A stretch of DNA of 64,000 nt from Legionella quinlivanii. Its GTDB lineage: Bacteria; Pseudomonadota; Gammaproteobacteria; Legionellales; Legionellaceae. Below are positions 47,370 through 61,523 of this stretch, one piece after another. Each line of letters starts with the position of its first letter. Within the stretch, counting starts at the first letter, position 1. The stretch covers positions 3,423,501-3,487,500 of the forward strand of contig NZ_UGOX01000001.1 of assembly GCF_900461555.1 (NCBI RefSeq), read 5' to 3'. Under the pieces are notes generated by a model. That model did no database searches and had not been told where the DNA came from. It was given only the letters and a program-made list of their open reading frames with translations. The position numbers and the translations under genes are program-made.

Positions 47370-50309
47370 CTATAATTTATTCTGAATATTCTCTGAAGAT
47401 GACTCGATTTCATCTTTTACCTTTTTACTTACCGTTTGCGCTGTTTCCCTTGAACGCGGCGTGCTGAAAAAGGTCCAGTTTCCGGTGTGTCTATGGTGAA
47501 TCAGGTTAGGTATGCCAATCAGCAGGATACTAAAAAAATTGGCAATAATTCTCATGCCCTGACGATAGGCTTTCCTGCTATCACCCTCCAGAGCATCAAG
47601 CAAAGGCTTTTCAGCAGTTTCCAAACGTTTGTTAAGCGCCTCTTTACTCCTAAGGCTGCCGTCTCCTCTCAGGCTGTCATGCAAAATACCATACAGCGCT
47701 TTTCGATAATTCACTTCATGAGAAAGCATTTTCTGGTATTTTTGAGGATTGGTCTTTTCAAGACGCTTGCGCATCTGCTCGCATTGTTCTTCAATAAACA
47801 TTGCCATCCTGAAAAACTTTTGACCGGCGGCATCTTGCCCTTTTAGTAAATCCAGTGTTTTTTGCTCAAGTTGCAAGCTCTCCAGATGCTTTAATGTGGT
47901 CATTTGAGTACGCATCCGGGAGATGGGCTTGGCTAATTTCTTTTTAGCATCAGTGTCTGGCTGTAAATTATCCATTGTACTAGCGGTGATGGCTGTAAAG
48001 GCCTCTTCAATCAACAGTTTTTGGCCTGAAACGGGTAATTTATTAGAAAATATTTCTCTCAGCAGCAATTTAAAGTCATGAGATTTTGCGTCGCCTCCCA
48101 CTGCCAGACTGGAATACCTTGAATTTCCCGGTACAGCACGCTGCAAATTGGCGATTAACTGCCTCTGCAGCTGGGCCTCTGGTTTCAAAAGCTCATGGCT
48201 TAATAAGTGGTTTCGGGCAAGACTTAAAGAAGCCTGCAGGAAACACTTGCGCATTTCAGCATTCGGTTCTGCCTGAACCGCAGTTTGCAGCTCTGCGGAA
48301 AAAGGCAACAGGAGGTTACAAATATCATTTGCATTGTAGGGCACTCTATGGTCCTGCAATAGGCTCATCAACTGGTGTTTGTCGGGCTCCATACCGATGG
48401 CCATGATATCATCTGCGCCTATCCCTTTGTCGAACAGGAGCATTAATTGCTCTGCCAGTTTTGGATAGACTTGCAGTTGATCAACCAGGCTAATCAGGTT
48501 GGCTTCATTCTTTTCATGCCTTAGAAGAAACTGCAGTAAACGAATCTGTGACTCATCCTTTAATCGCGGTAATACAGCCAGCGGACTATCCCCAGGATAA
48601 ACCAGATAACATTGTGCAAGTGACGCGATTGCTTTTTCATTTCGAGTCCCGGTTTCCAGAATCTTCGGCTTGATCTCCTCCAAAAATACTCGGGTTTTTT
48701 GCAGGTTTTCAGCTAAGTCTTTTCCTTTCAGCGCATTGATTTCAACCATTCGCTTTAACAGGCGTAAATAATCAATGTGATTCTGATGGGTATAGAAATG
48801 ATCAAACTGCCCGTGGTTGCTTAACCATAGCATAATACTCACTTTGGCAATCTTGTCCTGGTCCGGTGAGTTCAATTCGCTAATGAAGGGTTTCAATCGC
48901 TGAAAATGCGCAGGATCAAGCAGTAATTCAGTGTAGGTTTCAATCCCGTTTTTTTGCAAGAGGTGGATTGCCTGATGAAGGTCCTGATCGTCTGCGATGC
49001 GATAAAACTGATCTCGCTCCATTGTCGTGGGCTGACTAGCCAGCACTGAGGGCAAATAATAGCAGCCGTGCATTTTATCGAGATAATACTGCAGATCATT
49101 TTCACCGTCACGAAGACGGTTTAAAATCACTTTGGCTTCACTATCATTACGGATACTGTGCAGACAATTCTGTATCAGCGGTGATTTACTGGAACGAAGA
49201 AATGCGGCGATTATAGTTTCTTTAGTCGCGCTACTCAGGCTTTTATCCAGAGAAGACCAAAGTGTTTTAACCTGATTGCAATTTTCGCGGATCTCATCTG
49301 CAGTCTTGCCCATCATGTTTTCTTTTATGTAACTTGTTAAGGCCGGAAGGAAAACAGCTTTGGAGTAGCTGGAATATAACTGAGACAAATTGGCCGAGTC
49401 TAAAAATAATAATAAAATCCCTCGCTGAATCGCTAGCGTTTTATTGTTTAATTTGGTCAGGGCAGCCAGTTGCTGATAAAAAGGATTTTCCTTCTTAAGG
49501 CATTTTTGCATTGAGGCAACGCTTCGATAACCGGTTATTCCAAGCTCTTTGATTGCCTTCAAGCCCGGATTAGCAAGTGCTTTACCGACATCAGCCTGCA
49601 AACTATTTAATAATTGTCCATTCTCCTCATAGCCCCCTTTATCATTTGCCAATTGCGTGAACTGTTCGACGATATCACTATCAGGGTGAACTCTGCCATT
49701 TTTCAAAAAGACAGCCTGCAGGATATTACGGACCAATTGGTTGTGAATAATCGGGGCATCATCGTCTCCCATCAATGGGATAGCTCCCGCTTCAACAGAT
49801 CTTATCTGAATTCTGGCAGCTGGATTCACTATTACAGGTTCAAAGCTGGTCATAAAAAGGACTTCGCGTTCCTCCGGTTTTTTATTGGTATTTTTAATGA
49901 TACCGGCTAACCATTGACCAGGATCATCCTTTCGATATTCAAGATGGAAAGCAGCAAGTTGCCCATCTTTATCAACAAAACCAAAATCTATCGATGCCAG
50001 CTTATTATTGGTAAAATTCTCAGGATCTTCCTCTGCTTTTTTCAAAGGATGGGCATACACATCAGCGCCGAACAGCATCTTTAATACTGCACCAAACATA
50101 TTACCCTGGGTATAGAACTCATGATCGCTTTGCTCGGCATCTTTCCAGGTTTCAAGATGAAGCAGACATTCTTCGAGCGTACCCATAAAAGTAGAGCGCT
50201 CGAAATCGGGCTCGAGGGTTGAAATATTTGTTCCACCTCCAAGTACGAAATCGCTTCCGAAGGCGGTGAACACTTCTTTATAAGTTCCTCTAATCAGATA
50301 TGGAGGCAT
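47370..50309 (-). CDS. 979-residue protein of unknown function, candidate effector
   Basis: This is the longest gene in the window. No family is recognised. The N-terminal ~200 residues look alpha/beta (YLIRGTYKEVFTAFGSDFVLGGG; ASIDFGFVDKDGQLAAFHLEY). The large middle part (~220-880) is helical and leucine-rich, like an alpha-solenoid. A hydrophobic segment near 925-945 (MRIIANFFSILLIGIPNLI) could be a membrane anchor before a short polar tail. It lies 225 bp upstream of the kinase-like gene on the same strand, so the two may be co-regulated. Secretion is inferred from context only. Confidence 0.62.
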   Translation of the reverse strand: MPPYLIRGTYKEVFTAFGSDFVLGGGTNISTLEPDFERSTFMGTLEECLLHLETWKDAEQSDHEFYTQGNMFGAVLKMLFGADVYAHPLKKAEEDPENFTNNKLASIDFGFVDKDGQLAAFHLEYRKDDPGQWLAGIIKNTNKKPEEREVLFMTSFEPVIVNPAARIQIRSVEAGAIPLMGDDDAPIIHNQLVRNILQAVFLKNGRVHPDSDIVEQFTQLANDKGGYEENGQLLNSLQADVGKALANPGLKAIKELGITGYRSVASMQKCLKKENPFYQQLAALTKLNNKTLAIQRGILLLFLDSANLSQLYSSYSKAVFLPALTSYIKENMMGKTADEIRENCNQVKTLWSSLDKSLSSATKETIIAAFLRSSKSPLIQNCLHSIRNDSEAKVILNRLRDGENDLQYYLDKMHGCYYLPSVLASQPTTMERDQFYRIADDQDLHQAIHLLQKNGIETYTELLLDPAHFQRLKPFISELNSPDQDKIAKVSIMLWLSNHGQFDHFYTHQNHIDYLRLLKRMVEINALKGKDLAENLQKTRVFLEEIKPKILETGTRNEKAIASLAQCYLVYPGDSPLAVLPRLKDESQIRLLQFLLRHEKNEANLISLVDQLQVYPKLAEQLMLLFDKGIGADDIMAIGMEPDKHQLMSLLQDHRVPYNANDICNLLLPFSAELQTAVQAEPNAEMRKCFLQASLSLARNHLLSHELLKPEAQLQRQLIANLQRAVPGNSRYSSLAVGGDAKSHDFKLLLREIFSNKLPVSGQKLLIEEAFTAITASTMDNLQPDTDAKKKLAKPISRMRTQMTTLKHLESLQLEQKTLDLLKGQDAAGQKFFRMAMFIEEQCEQMRKRLEKTNPQKYQKMLSHEVNYRKALYGILHDSLRGDGSLRSKEALNKRLETAEKPLLDALEGDSRKAYRQGMRIIANFFSILLIGIPNLIHHRHTGNWTFFSTPRSRETAQTVSKKVKDEIESSSENIQNKL

Positions 50310-50421
50310 CGCTATTGGCCACTAGTAATAAATAAACTATGATTATACTCTTATTTAAGTACAAATAGTGATAATAGAGTGTAAATATTGTTACTATTTG
50401 AATAATTTATTATAAAAATTT

Positions 50422-51273
50422 ATGAATTTTAATCTTATTGGCGGTGGGCGTCTGGGAAAACAACTGGCTTATGCCCTGATTTGTTCAGGGCAAGGCAAAT
50501 TGCACTCTGTTTATAATAAGCACTATGAATCCGCCCTGAACTCCGTCAGTTTACTAGGCGAGGGAGATGCGATAAGTGAACTACAGGCGCTTTCCCAGGT
50601 GAATCTGCATTTTATTACTACTCCTGACTCAGTAATCCCGAAAATTGTCCAACAGCTGCAGCATCATGAAACTATTCTCAAAGGCTCTACCATTATCCAT
50701 TGCAGCGGCGTATTATCATCGGCCATATTATCCCCCTTGCGTGCTCTGGGCTGTCATATCGTCTGCATTCATCCATTAAAACCTTTTCCTCATCAAGCGC
50801 TCAATGCAGAAATTTTTAACGATTGTTATTGCAGTATTGAGGGGGATGAAAAAGCGGTAGAAATTATTTCACCCTTATTTGTAAATCTGGGCGCTAAATT
50901 ATTCAGCATCGAGGCCAGTCAAAAAATGCTTTATCACAGCGCTGCTGCAATCGCCTCAAATTATCTGGTGACACTTGCCCACGCAGCTGAACAATGTATG
51001 CGTGAGGCGGGGGTTGAAAAGGAGATAGCAAAGGAAATTATTGTTTCCCTGATGCAAAACAGCCTGTTTAATGTCCGTCATGCCAAGGATTTGCCTCATG
51101 CATTAACGGGCCCAATCGCTCGTGGAGACGAAGAAACGATACGCCAGCACCTGCAATCCATGCTCGATCCGGTGATTGAATCATTCTATCGCCAGGCAGG
51201 GCTGGCTACTTTGGCATTCGCGCCTATATCAGAAGAAAAGAAAAAGAGCCTGCGGTCCATATTGGAGGACTAG
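50422..51273 (+). CDS. Rossmann-like and DUF2520 domain protein
   Basis: This 283-residue protein begins with a dinucleotide-binding motif GGGRLGKQLAYAL (7-19), then a ProC/6PGDH-like Rossmann domain with FITTPDSVIPKIV and HCSGVLSS. The C-terminal helical DUF2520 part carries CIHPLKPFP and SAAAIASNYLVTLAHAAEQ. Proteins with this pairing resemble NADP-dependent dehydrogenases of the ProC/KPR type, but no substrate is known. The leader is A/T-rich and lacks a clear ribosome site. It is divergent from the 979-aa gene. Confidence 0.85.
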   Translation: MNFNLIGGGRLGKQLAYALICSGQGKLHSVYNKHYESALNSVSLLGEGDAISELQALSQVNLHFITTPDSVIPKIVQQLQHHETILKGSTIIHCSGVLSSAILSPLRALGCHIVCIHPLKPFPHQALNAEIFNDCYCSIEGDEKAVEIISPLFVNLGAKLFSIEASQKMLYHSAAAIASNYLVTLAHAAEQCMREAGVEKEIAKEIIVSLMQNSLFNVRHAKDLPHALTGPIARGDEETIRQHLQSMLDPVIESFYRQAGLATLAFAPISEEKKKSLRSILED

Positions 51274-51295
51274 CGTTGAAACAGTCAAAGGGCTT

Positions 51296-51754
51296 TCACT
51301 TAACAAACTGTTTGCTCTTCACATATAGGACTTTTTTTACCGCAGCAACCATCTGTTTAGCTTCATCATAAATCGTGACTGTAAAAACCGGATTTATTTT
51401 TCCTTTGGCCAGCGCTTCCTGGCGAATATGCTCAATCTCTTCATCGCTTAGTTTGAACTCGGCAAATACCCTGCCTTTTCCTGGACTGAGATACTGAATT
51501 TCACCTTGCTGATCCCAGACAATAAAATCCTTGCCCAGCCGTTGTAAGAGCATAAGCATAAAAAAGGGATCGGTCATCGAAAACAGGCTGCCGCCAAAAT
51601 GAACCCCTACATAGTTTTGATTATACCAGCGTAATTTAAGCGATACCCTAATGTAACTATAATCGGCTTTTATTTCATCAACGTGAACCCCAGCGCCCCA
51701 GAAGGGAGGCCAAAGATTCATAATCCAGCGTAATTTGCGGGCAGTAAGTTTCAT
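51296..51754 (-). CDS. Hotdog-fold DUF4442 protein, thioesterase-like
   Basis: This 152-residue protein matches the DUF4442 hotdog family: [45 protein letters not shown] (the hotdog helix region) and late [21 protein letters not shown]. The fold is shared with acyl-CoA thioesterases, but the family has no proven substrate. Its ATG overlaps the parC stop by 4 bp, so it is translated from the parC transcript. Confidence 0.85.
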   Translation of the reverse strand: MKLTARKLRWIMNLWPPFWGAGVHVDEIKADYSYIRVSLKLRWYNQNYVGVHFGGSLFSMTDPFFMLMLLQRLGKDFIVWDQQGEIQYLSPGKGRVFAEFKLSDEEIEHIRQEALAKGKINPVFTVTIYDEAKQMVAAVKKVLYVKSKQFVK

Positions 51755-54006
51755 ACTGCGCTCTCATTCGACCGAATCACTTCAAGGGAGGTGACTGCCT
51801 GCAATCCACGCGGCAAGCGGTTCCCGCGACGTCCACGTTCCCCTCGATAATGATTCAGGTCAACCGGTTTAAGAGTAAAATGTCTTTTCCCGGCGTTAAC
51901 TGTTAGTTGATCAGCTTCAGACAGGACTTGAAAATCAACGATAAACTCTTCCCGCGCACTGGCTTTTGCACTGGGGATGCTAATCATTTTATTGCCTTTA
52001 CCCTTAGTTAAAAGTGGTAATTCTTTTGCTGAAAAAATAAGCAGGCGGCCAATATTGGTCGCACAGGCAATCAGATCATTCTCTATATTATCTACCGGTC
52101 TTGGTGTTAGAAGACGGCTATTCTCAGGCAATTTGAGACAGGCCTTGCCATTGCGGTTTTTGACATACAGCTCACCAAGCTGAGTGATAAAGCCATAACC
52201 GGCATCGCTGGCGAGCAAGATGTAGTTTTCTGCCTCCCCGGAAATCACTGCCTCGAACAGCATGCCTTCTGCGGGATTTAATTTGCCAGTCAGCGGCTCA
52301 CCCTGACCTCTGGCAGAGGGCAGCACATGTCCAGGCAAGGTATATACCTTCCCTTCGCTATCAAAAAACACCACCTGCTGATTACTGCGCGCATTGGTTT
52401 GCGTCTTGAATCCATCTCCCGCCTTGTAACTCAAATCCTGACCATTCACATCATAGCCTTTGGCCGCTCGCACCCAACCTTTTTGCGATAAAATGACGGT
52501 GATTGGCTCATTCGGAAGAATATCCTCTTCTTTTAAGGCTTGTGAATCCTGACGCTCCATTAAGGGAGAACGTCTTAAGTCGCCATAGCTGTCGCGATCG
52601 GCTGCTATTTCAGTTTTAACCAGATTTCGCAATTTCCCTTCGTCGGCTAATAAAGCCTCGATATGATCGCGCTCTTTACATAAGTCCTTGAGCTCAGCCT
52701 GCAAGCGGATCTCCTCAAGCTTGGCCAGATGGCGAAGCTTCATTTCCAAAATCGCCTCAGCCTGCCTGTCGCTTAAGGAAAACCGCTTCATCAATGCCAG
52801 TTTAGGCTGATCTTCCTCGCGGATAATGCGAATAACCTCATCAAGGTTCAGATAGGCAATAATCAAGCCTTCAAGAACATGGATACGCTCAAGAATTTTA
52901 TTCAGACGATATTGCAGACGCCGGGTTACTGTTGCCAGACGAAATACCAGCCATTCCTTCAATAAGCTCAAGAGATCTTTGACCCGTGGCTTGCCATCCA
53001 GGCCAATCATATTGAAATTGACCCGATAACTGCGCTCCAAATCGGTTGTTGCAAATAAATGAGACATCAAGCCCTCAACGTCGACCCGATTCGACTTGGG
53101 TATGATAACCAGGCGAGTAGGATGCTCATGATCTGACTCATCACGCAAATCCTCAACCATGGGTAATTTCTTTTGCTGCATTTGCGCTGCTATCTGCTCA
53201 ATGACGCGCGCACCAGATACCTGATAAGGCAAGGCATGAATAACGATCTGATGTGCTTCCACATGGTAAATAGCCCGCATTTTCACTGAGCCCTGACCCG
53301 ACTCATACATAGATCTGATTTGCTGTGGCGGGGTAATAATTTCAGCCTGGGTTGGGAAATCAGGCCCTTTGATATGCTGCAAAATATCATCGAGTTCTGC
53401 ATGCGGGTGTTCCAGCAAATGAATACAGGCATTGGCCACTTCCATCAGATTATGTGGCAAAACATCAGAAGACATGCCCACGGCAATCCCTGTAGCTCCA
53501 TTTAGCAGTACATTAGGCAAGCGCGCCGGCAATAAAGCGGGCTCCTGCAAACTGCCGTCAAAATTATCGACCCAATCTACAGTGCCTTGCTGTAATTCCG
53601 AGAGTAGTAATTCCGCATAATTGGAAAGCCTCGCCTCGGTATAACGCATCGCAGCAAATGACTTGGGATCATCAGGAGAACCCCAGTTGCCTTGTCCGTC
53701 AACAAAAGGATAGCGATAGGAAAATGGCTGTGCCATTAGCACCATAGCCTCATAGCAGGCCGAGTCGCCATGAGGATGGAATTTACCTAATACATCCCCC
53801 ACCGTGCGCGCTGATTTTTTATGTTTGGCGGTCGCTTTCAGACCTAGTTCAGACATCGCATAGACAATACGACGCTGAACAGGCTTCAGGCCATCCGCCA
53901 GATGGGGCAGTGCTCTATCAAGAATCACATACATTGAGTAATCGAGATAAGCTTTCTCGGTGAACTCAGTAAGCGGCTTTTGCTCGATGTTATCAATTGC
54001 TAGCAT
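51751..54006 (-). CDS. parC: DNA topoisomerase IV subunit A
   Basis: ParC is the cleavage/rejoining subunit of topoisomerase IV, which decatenates daughter chromosomes. The 751-residue length matches E. coli (752). The active-site tyrosine is Y122 in [11 protein letters not shown]. The quinolone-determining block [12 protein letters not shown] has S82 and E86, matching the wild-type residues S80 and E84 of E. coli, so no classic resistance change is present. The C-terminal beta-pinwheel domain is visible as blade repeats after residue ~490. parE is not in the window. Confidence 0.97.
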   Translation of the reverse strand: MLAIDNIEQKPLTEFTEKAYLDYSMYVILDRALPHLADGLKPVQRRIVYAMSELGLKATAKHKKSARTVGDVLGKFHPHGDSACYEAMVLMAQPFSYRYPFVDGQGNWGSPDDPKSFAAMRYTEARLSNYAELLLSELQQGTVDWVDNFDGSLQEPALLPARLPNVLLNGATGIAVGMSSDVLPHNLMEVANACIHLLEHPHAELDDILQHIKGPDFPTQAEIITPPQQIRSMYESGQGSVKMRAIYHVEAHQIVIHALPYQVSGARVIEQIAAQMQQKKLPMVEDLRDESDHEHPTRLVIIPKSNRVDVEGLMSHLFATTDLERSYRVNFNMIGLDGKPRVKDLLSLLKEWLVFRLATVTRRLQYRLNKILERIHVLEGLIIAYLNLDEVIRIIREEDQPKLALMKRFSLSDRQAEAILEMKLRHLAKLEEIRLQAELKDLCKERDHIEALLADEGKLRNLVKTEIAADRDSYGDLRRSPLMERQDSQALKEEDILPNEPITVILSQKGWVRAAKGYDVNGQDLSYKAGDGFKTQTNARSNQQVVFFDSEGKVYTLPGHVLPSARGQGEPLTGKLNPAEGMLFEAVISGEAENYILLASDAGYGFITQLGELYVKNRNGKACLKLPENSRLLTPRPVDNIENDLIACATNIGRLLIFSAKELPLLTKGKGNKMISIPSAKASAREEFIVDFQVLSEADQLTVNAGKRHFTLKPVDLNHYRGERGRRGNRLPRGLQAVTSLEVIRSNESAV

Positions 54007-54125
54007 AATTTGGGTTTCTGGTTACTGTTTGAACAAATGATTATTGCCCACTATTATAGCCGGTTTAGCTTGCTCTTGATAGCGGAGGGAACTGTGATTA
54101 GACGAGGGGGATATTTTGAAGAATG

Positions 54126-54155
54126 CTATGTATCAAGCTGCAGCCTGATACATAG
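54126..54155 (-). terminator. Hairpin after the atp operon
   Basis: A perfect 10-bp stem, CTATGTATCA (54126-54135) with TGATACATAG (54146-54155), and a 10-nt loop start 12 bp past the atpC stop. The minus strand continues CATTCTTC, a weak T-tract, so this may be a weak or Rho-assisted terminator. Confidence 0.55.
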
Positions 54156-54167
54156 CGGATGTCATAT

Positions 54168-54590
54168 TTACTTCAGGTTTTTTCTGACTTTCTGAATAGC
54201 ACGAATCTGCGCCACCGCGCGTGCCAATTCTGTAGCTGCCATAGAATAATCAATGTCAGCATTTTTATTGGCAATTGCTTCCTCTGCTCTTGTTTTAGCA
54301 GCAAGAGCCGCCGCTTCGTCAAGGCTTTCAGCACGCTCAACTTCATCAGCGAGTACGGTCACATAGAAAGGCTGAACCTCCAGCATGCCACCCGATACGT
54401 AATACACTTCCTGTGTACCGCCCATATGGGTAATCCGAATTTCGCCTGGTTTCAGCACTGTCAGTAATGGAGCATGGCCGGGAGTAATACCGATTTCTCC
54501 CAGCTCGCCGGTGGCGACCACCATCTCCACAACGCCCGAGAAAATTTCTCGTTCAGCGCTGACAATATCCAAATGGGTTGTAATAGCCAT
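54168..54590 (-). CDS. atpC: ATP synthase F1 epsilon subunit
   Basis: I chose ATG 54590 ([15 protein letters not shown]), 140 residues against 139 in E. coli; an upstream in-frame ATG at 54605 overlaps the atpD stop. The beta-sandwich N-terminus ([20 protein letters not shown]) and the C-terminal helical hairpin ([19 protein letters not shown]) are typical. The subunit couples rotation and inhibits ATP hydrolysis. It is the last gene of the operon. Confidence 0.96.
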   Translation of the reverse strand: MAITTHLDIVSAEREIFSGVVEMVVATGELGEIGITPGHAPLLTVLKPGEIRITHMGGTQEVYYVSGGMLEVQPFYVTVLADEVERAESLDEAAALAAKTRAEEAIANKNADIDYSMAATELARAVAQIRAIQKVRKNLK

Positions 54591-54601
54591 TTTTTCTTGC
54601 C

Positions 54602-55990
<1,389 letters not shown>

Positions 55991-56857
55991 TTATAATGCG
56001 CTTGCGCCACCGACAATTTCAGCTAATTCCTGCGTAATAGCCGCCTGTCGAGCTTTGTTATATGCCAATTGAAATTCTTTAATCAAAGCACCAGCATTAT
56101 CAGTGGCGCTTTTCATTGCTATCATTTTAGCTGCCTGTTCGCAGGCAATATTCTCGACCACTGCCTGGTAAACCTGAAGTTCACTGTAGCGCTCTAATAA
56201 TGCATCCAGCAATTCTTTGGAATCCGGTTCGTAGATATAATCCCAATGGTGTGCCAGTTGGCTGCTGTCTTTTTCGTCAGTTGGCAGGGGCAGCATTTGT
56301 CTGATAACCGGCTTTTGGGTCATGGTATTAACGAACTCGTTATAAACCACGTGCAAAGCGTCAATTTCGCCCTGGTAAAAGGCATCCAGCATGATCTTTA
56401 CAACACCGATGATATCTCTGACACCTGGTTTATCACCCAAATGATCGGCACTTGCTATTACATGCCCACCAACTCGTCTGAAAAAGGCCTGACCCTTTCG
56501 ACCGATCACGCAGAGACTGATCTCTTTACCTTCCTGCTGCCATTGCCGCATGTTTTTAATCGTTTCACGCAACAGATTGGCGTTCAAACCACCGCACAAT
56601 CCACGATCGGAAGTAATCACGATAAGGCCGATGCGTTTGATGTCGCGAACCGTCATAAAAGGATGCCGATACTCAGAGTTTGCGCGGGCGATATGTTTGA
56701 CGACATTATAAATTTTGCTTGCATAGGGTTTTGAGGCTCGCATTGCATCCTGGGTTTTACGCATTTTGCTTGCAGCCACCATTTCCATAGCACGAGTGAT
56801 CTTTTGTGTATTCTTCACACTCGCAATTTTTGTACGGATCTCTTTTGCTCCAGCCAT
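55991..56857 (-). CDS. atpG: ATP synthase F1 gamma subunit
   Basis: The central rotor shaft of F1. The 288-residue length matches the family (E. coli 287). It has the N-terminal coiled-coil helix ([21 protein letters not shown]), the conserved [17 protein letters not shown] core and the C-terminal helix ([21 protein letters not shown]-like) that passes through the alpha3beta3 ring. It lies between atpA and atpD, with 70 bp to atpA. Confidence 0.98.
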   Translation of the reverse strand: MAGAKEIRTKIASVKNTQKITRAMEMVAASKMRKTQDAMRASKPYASKIYNVVKHIARANSEYRHPFMTVRDIKRIGLIVITSDRGLCGGLNANLLRETIKNMRQWQQEGKEISLCVIGRKGQAFFRRVGGHVIASADHLGDKPGVRDIIGVVKIMLDAFYQGEIDALHVVYNEFVNTMTQKPVIRQMLPLPTDEKDSSQLAHHWDYIYEPDSKELLDALLERYSELQVYQAVVENIACEQAAKMIAMKSATDNAGALIKEFQLAYNKARQAAITQELAEIVGGASAL

Positions 56858-56927
56858 ATCTTGCTTCGCCTTTAATTATCAGGATGGCTTAACCATCCTG
56901 CGTAATCAATTATTTCCTAGTATGCTG

Positions 56928-58478
56928 TTACCAGCTGCCTGTACGCTTGAATTCCTCTACTGCATGTTTCAGTTGAGATTCAATGTCGTTATCGTATGCA
57001 CCTGCTTCATTAATTTTGCTCATCAGGCTGGCATAGGAACCGTGCATAAAGCTGCGTAATGCGGTTTCAAAAGCACTCACTTCTGCAACAGGCACATCAT
57101 CGAGATAGCCTTTTTCTACGATAAACAAAGATAATCCCATTTCGGCTACTGATAATGGCGAATACTGCTTCTGCTTCATCAGTTCAGTAATTCGCTGGCC
57201 ACGTTCTAACTGCTTACGTGTTGCGTCATCCAGGTCAGATGCAAATTGCGAGAATGCTTCCAGCTCACGGAACTGGGCAAGAGCCAGTCGCGTACCACCG
57301 CCAAGCTTCTTCATGATCTTGGTTTGAGCAGCACCGCCCACCCGAGAAACAGACAGACCGGAGTTGATCGCAGGTCGTACACCGGAGTTAAACAAGTCAA
57401 CATCCAGGAAGATCTGACCGTCGGTAATAGAAATAACGTTGGTTGGAACGAAGGCTGATACGTCGCCCGCTTGCGTCTCGATGATTGGCAATGCAGTGAG
57501 TGAACCAGTTTTGCCTTTCACCTCACCGTTCGTTAATTTTTCTACTTCAGCGGCGTTAATTCTCGCAGCTCTTTCCAGCAAACGTGAATGCAGATAGAAA
57601 ATATCCCCAGGATAGGCTTCACGTCCAGGTGGACGACGTAACAGCAGGGAAATCTGGCGATACGCCCAGGCTTGCTTAGTTAAATCATCATACACGATCA
57701 GTGCATCTTCGCCGCGCTCCATGAAGTATTCACCCATTGAACAACCAGAGTAGGGTGCAATAAACTGCAGGGCTGCGGAGTCTGAGGCTCCGGCAACAAC
57801 CACAATAGTGTGTTCCAGGGCGCCGTGTTCTTCAAGTTTACGAACGATAGCGGACACAGAAGATGCCTTCTGACCGATGGCGACATAAATACATTTAACG
57901 CCAGTGCCTTTCTGATTAATGATGGCATCAATCGCAATGGCTGATTTTCCAGTTTGTCGGTCACCGATGATCAGCTCACGCTGCCCGCGTCCAACAGGAA
58001 TCATCGCGTCAATCGCTTTCAGACCAGTCTGTACAGGCTGATCAACTGACTGACGGGCAATAACGCCTGGAGCCACTTTTTCGATGGGAGACATTTTGTC
58101 GGCTTCAATTGGACCTTTGCCGTCAATAGGATTACCCAAGGCGTCAACAACACGTCCCAAAAGCTTTCTGCCAACAGGTACTTCAAGAATTCGACCAGTG
58201 CATTTTCCTTTCTGGCCTTCTGAGAGGCTTGAGTAATCACCAAGGATTACCGCACCCACTGAGTCGCGCTCAAGGTTAAGCGCCAGACCATAGACCCCGC
58301 CAGGAAACTCAATCATTTCACCCTGCATTACATCAGCAAGGCCATGCAAGCGGACGATACCATCTTTCAGACTAACGATAGTACCTTCATTTCTGGCTTC
58401 GGACGCCACATTAAAATGTTCGATTTTTTTTCTGATTAATTCACTAATTTCAGAAGGGTTTAGTGCAACTTGTGACAT
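56928..58478 (-). CDS. atpA: ATP synthase F1 alpha subunit
   Basis: The regulatory, nucleotide-binding F1 subunit. The 516-residue protein (E. coli 513) starts [16 protein letters not shown]. It carries Walker [10 protein letters not shown], the Walker B region [16 protein letters not shown], and the arginine finger region [10 protein letters not shown]. It lies 15 bp after atpH in the operon. Confidence 0.98.
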   Translation of the reverse strand: MSQVALNPSEISELIRKKIEHFNVASEARNEGTIVSLKDGIVRLHGLADVMQGEMIEFPGGVYGLALNLERDSVGAVILGDYSSLSEGQKGKCTGRILEVPVGRKLLGRVVDALGNPIDGKGPIEADKMSPIEKVAPGVIARQSVDQPVQTGLKAIDAMIPVGRGQRELIIGDRQTGKSAIAIDAIINQKGTGVKCIYVAIGQKASSVSAIVRKLEEHGALEHTIVVVAGASDSAALQFIAPYSGCSMGEYFMERGEDALIVYDDLTKQAWAYRQISLLLRRPPGREAYPGDIFYLHSRLLERAARINAAEVEKLTNGEVKGKTGSLTALPIIETQAGDVSAFVPTNVISITDGQIFLDVDLFNSGVRPAINSGLSVSRVGGAAQTKIMKKLGGGTRLALAQFRELEAFSQFASDLDDATRKQLERGQRITELMKQKQYSPLSVAEMGLSLFIVEKGYLDDVPVAEVSAFETALRSFMHGSYASLMSKINEAGAYDNDIESQLKHAVEEFKRTGSW

Positions 58479-58493
58479 GAATAGTTCCTCTTG

Positions 58494-59039
58494 TTATGCG
58501 GCAAGGCTGGTACGAAGCGTGGTCAATCTACCACTAACCGAACCATCGATTACCAAATCCCCGGCATTGATAATTGCGCCGCCAATAAGCGACTTATCAA
58601 TTACAATATTCAACTTGACTTTACGCTGCAGACGCTCACTCAATGCCTTAGCCAGTTTATCCTGCTGAGTATCGGATAACTCGGAATAGCTGAAAACTTC
58701 AACTTCAAGTGTCTTCTCATGCTCGGCGCGCTCAGCTTCAAACAGAACCATAATATCTGGTAATAACATTAATCGTCTGTTTTCTGACAGAAGAGCAATA
58801 AGATTATTCAGCGCATCGGCATCCGCTCCGGCATTGGAAGGAAGCAATGACGATAGGAACTCACTATGCTGAGCAGCAGTCGTTGCTGGATTATTGATAA
58901 AGCGTTCGCTTTGCTCATTCATAACCAGCAAAGCCAATAGATTTAAATATTCAGACCAGACCGCCAACTTTTTTTCATTAAGCGCATGCTCAAATATGGC
59001 TTTGGCATAAGGTCTTGCAAGGGTTACAGTATCTGGCAT
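58494..59039 (-). CDS. atpH: ATP synthase delta subunit
   Basis: This peripheral-stalk subunit fixes the top of F1. I chose ATG 59039 ([20 protein letters not shown]), 1 bp after the atpF stop, giving 181 residues against 177 in E. coli; the frame also opens at a TTG 15 bases upstream, inside atpF. The N-terminal six-helix domain and the C-terminal [22 protein letters not shown] signature are intact. Confidence 0.97.
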   Translation of the reverse strand: MPDTVTLARPYAKAIFEHALNEKKLAVWSEYLNLLALLVMNEQSERFINNPATTAAQHSEFLSSLLPSNAGADADALNNLIALLSENRRLMLLPDIMVLFEAERAEHEKTLEVEVFSYSELSDTQQDKLAKALSERLQRKVKLNIVIDKSLIGGAIINAGDLVIDGSVSGRLTTLRTSLAA

Positions 59040-59040
59040 G

Positions 59041-59511
59041 TTAAATCTCTTCAATCAGGTTATCTAACAAGGCACTGTTTGCTTGAACATCAATCGTTTT
59101 CCGCAGAATTTTTTCTGCACTGGCAACAGCCAGTTGAGCTACTTGCTTGCGCAAATCATCTTTGGCGCGATTGATTTCCTGCTGTAACTGTTCGTGAGCC
59201 AACTTAACTTGCTTTTGCGCTTCAAGCTTGGCTTCTTCTTTAGCCTCCTCGATAAGTTGACTGGCTCTTTTGGTCGCTTTTTCGATTATTTCAGCAGAAT
59301 GTGCTTTAGCCTGCTTGAGCTCATCTTTCACACGGTGCTGAGCCAATTCAAGCTCTTTGCGTCCACGCTCGGCTGCTGCAAGACCATCAGCAATTTTTTC
59401 CTGACGCTCTTCCATCGCCTTGGCTAATGGCGGCCATACGAATTTCATGGTAAACCATACAAATGCAGCAAATACGAGCATTTGTACTATCAGTGTTAAG
59501 TTAATTTCCAA
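59041..59511 (-). CDS. atpF: ATP synthase F0 b subunit
   Basis: This 156-residue protein (E. coli 156) has one N-terminal membrane helix (about 5-25, [16 protein letters not shown]) and a long charged coiled coil, rich in Glu/Lys/Ala, that forms the dimeric peripheral stalk. It ends with the C-terminal delta-binding region. It lies 55 bp after atpE. Confidence 0.97.
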   Translation of the reverse strand: MEINLTLIVQMLVFAAFVWFTMKFVWPPLAKAMEERQEKIADGLAAAERGRKELELAQHRVKDELKQAKAHSAEIIEKATKRASQLIEEAKEEAKLEAQKQVKLAHEQLQQEINRAKDDLRKQVAQLAVASAEKILRKTIDVQANSALLDNLIEEI

Positions 59512-59566
59512 CGCAGTTTCTCCCCTGTAACAGTTCAGGGCGCATTCACGCCCCTAGACGGTGTTA

Positions 59567-59866
<300 letters not shown>

Positions 59867-59878
59867 TTAAAGTTAAAC

Positions 59879-61097
<1,219 letters not shown>

Positions 61098-61123
61098 AAA
61101 ATAACCTACCTTTCCAGGCGCGG

Positions 61124-61152
61124 ATTATAATAGAATCAACCTGGATAAGCAA
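61124..61152 (-). promoter_or_regulatory. Promoter of the atp operon
   Basis: On the minus strand a perfect -10 TATAAT (61124-61129) and -35 TTGCTT (61147-61152) are spaced by 17 bp. The transcript would start near 61117, leaving a leader of about 20 nt to the atpI GTG. Confidence 0.65.
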
Positions 61153-61250
61153 CGCAATCATTCATTTATACGGTTATTCAGGCTTAAAAGCAGGGCACTT
61201 CCTTTTCCTTCTGCTCTTTCTTTGTAAAATGTCAGGAATGCCCCTTTGCC

Positions 61251-61376
61251 CACGCAGAGGGGTTTCAACCACTCCCGAACTCAATGTTGGACCAAGGGCC
61301 CATAGCCGTCAGGCTAAGCCTATCAGATCCCCTCGCCACCTCGCGCAGCGTGGGGGAGAGGGTTAGGGTGAGGGGG
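61251..61376. repeat. Dispersed palindromic repeats, families B and C
   Basis: The inverse of the 15905-15960 family B sequence (GGGCCCTTGG.CCAACATTGAG, then GTGGTT..AACCCC) runs 61251-61310. A family C-like palindrome (CCCCTCGCCACC...GGGGGAGAGGG) follows at 61334-61376. It is part of the 555-bp spacer between atpI and the 80-aa gene. Confidence 0.6.
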
Positions 61377-61487
61377 CTATAAATAAGGTCGCGTAGCGAT
61401 TCATTACTCATTTTTCAGTAGCTCTGGCTTATTGTCACAACAAAATGGAATCACTAACGTGATAAATTTTTTAACCCCCTCTCCCTA

Positions 61488-61523
61488 CCCTCTCCCCCCA
61501 CGCTATGCGCGGTGGAGAGGGGA
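61488..61523. repeat. Palindromic repeat, family C
   Basis: CCCTCTCC (61488-61495) pairs with GGAGAGGG (61514-61521), with TGCGCGGT between, closely matching the palindrome at 35031-35065. The rest of the spacer up to 61652 is A/T-rich with no supported gene. Confidence 0.65.
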
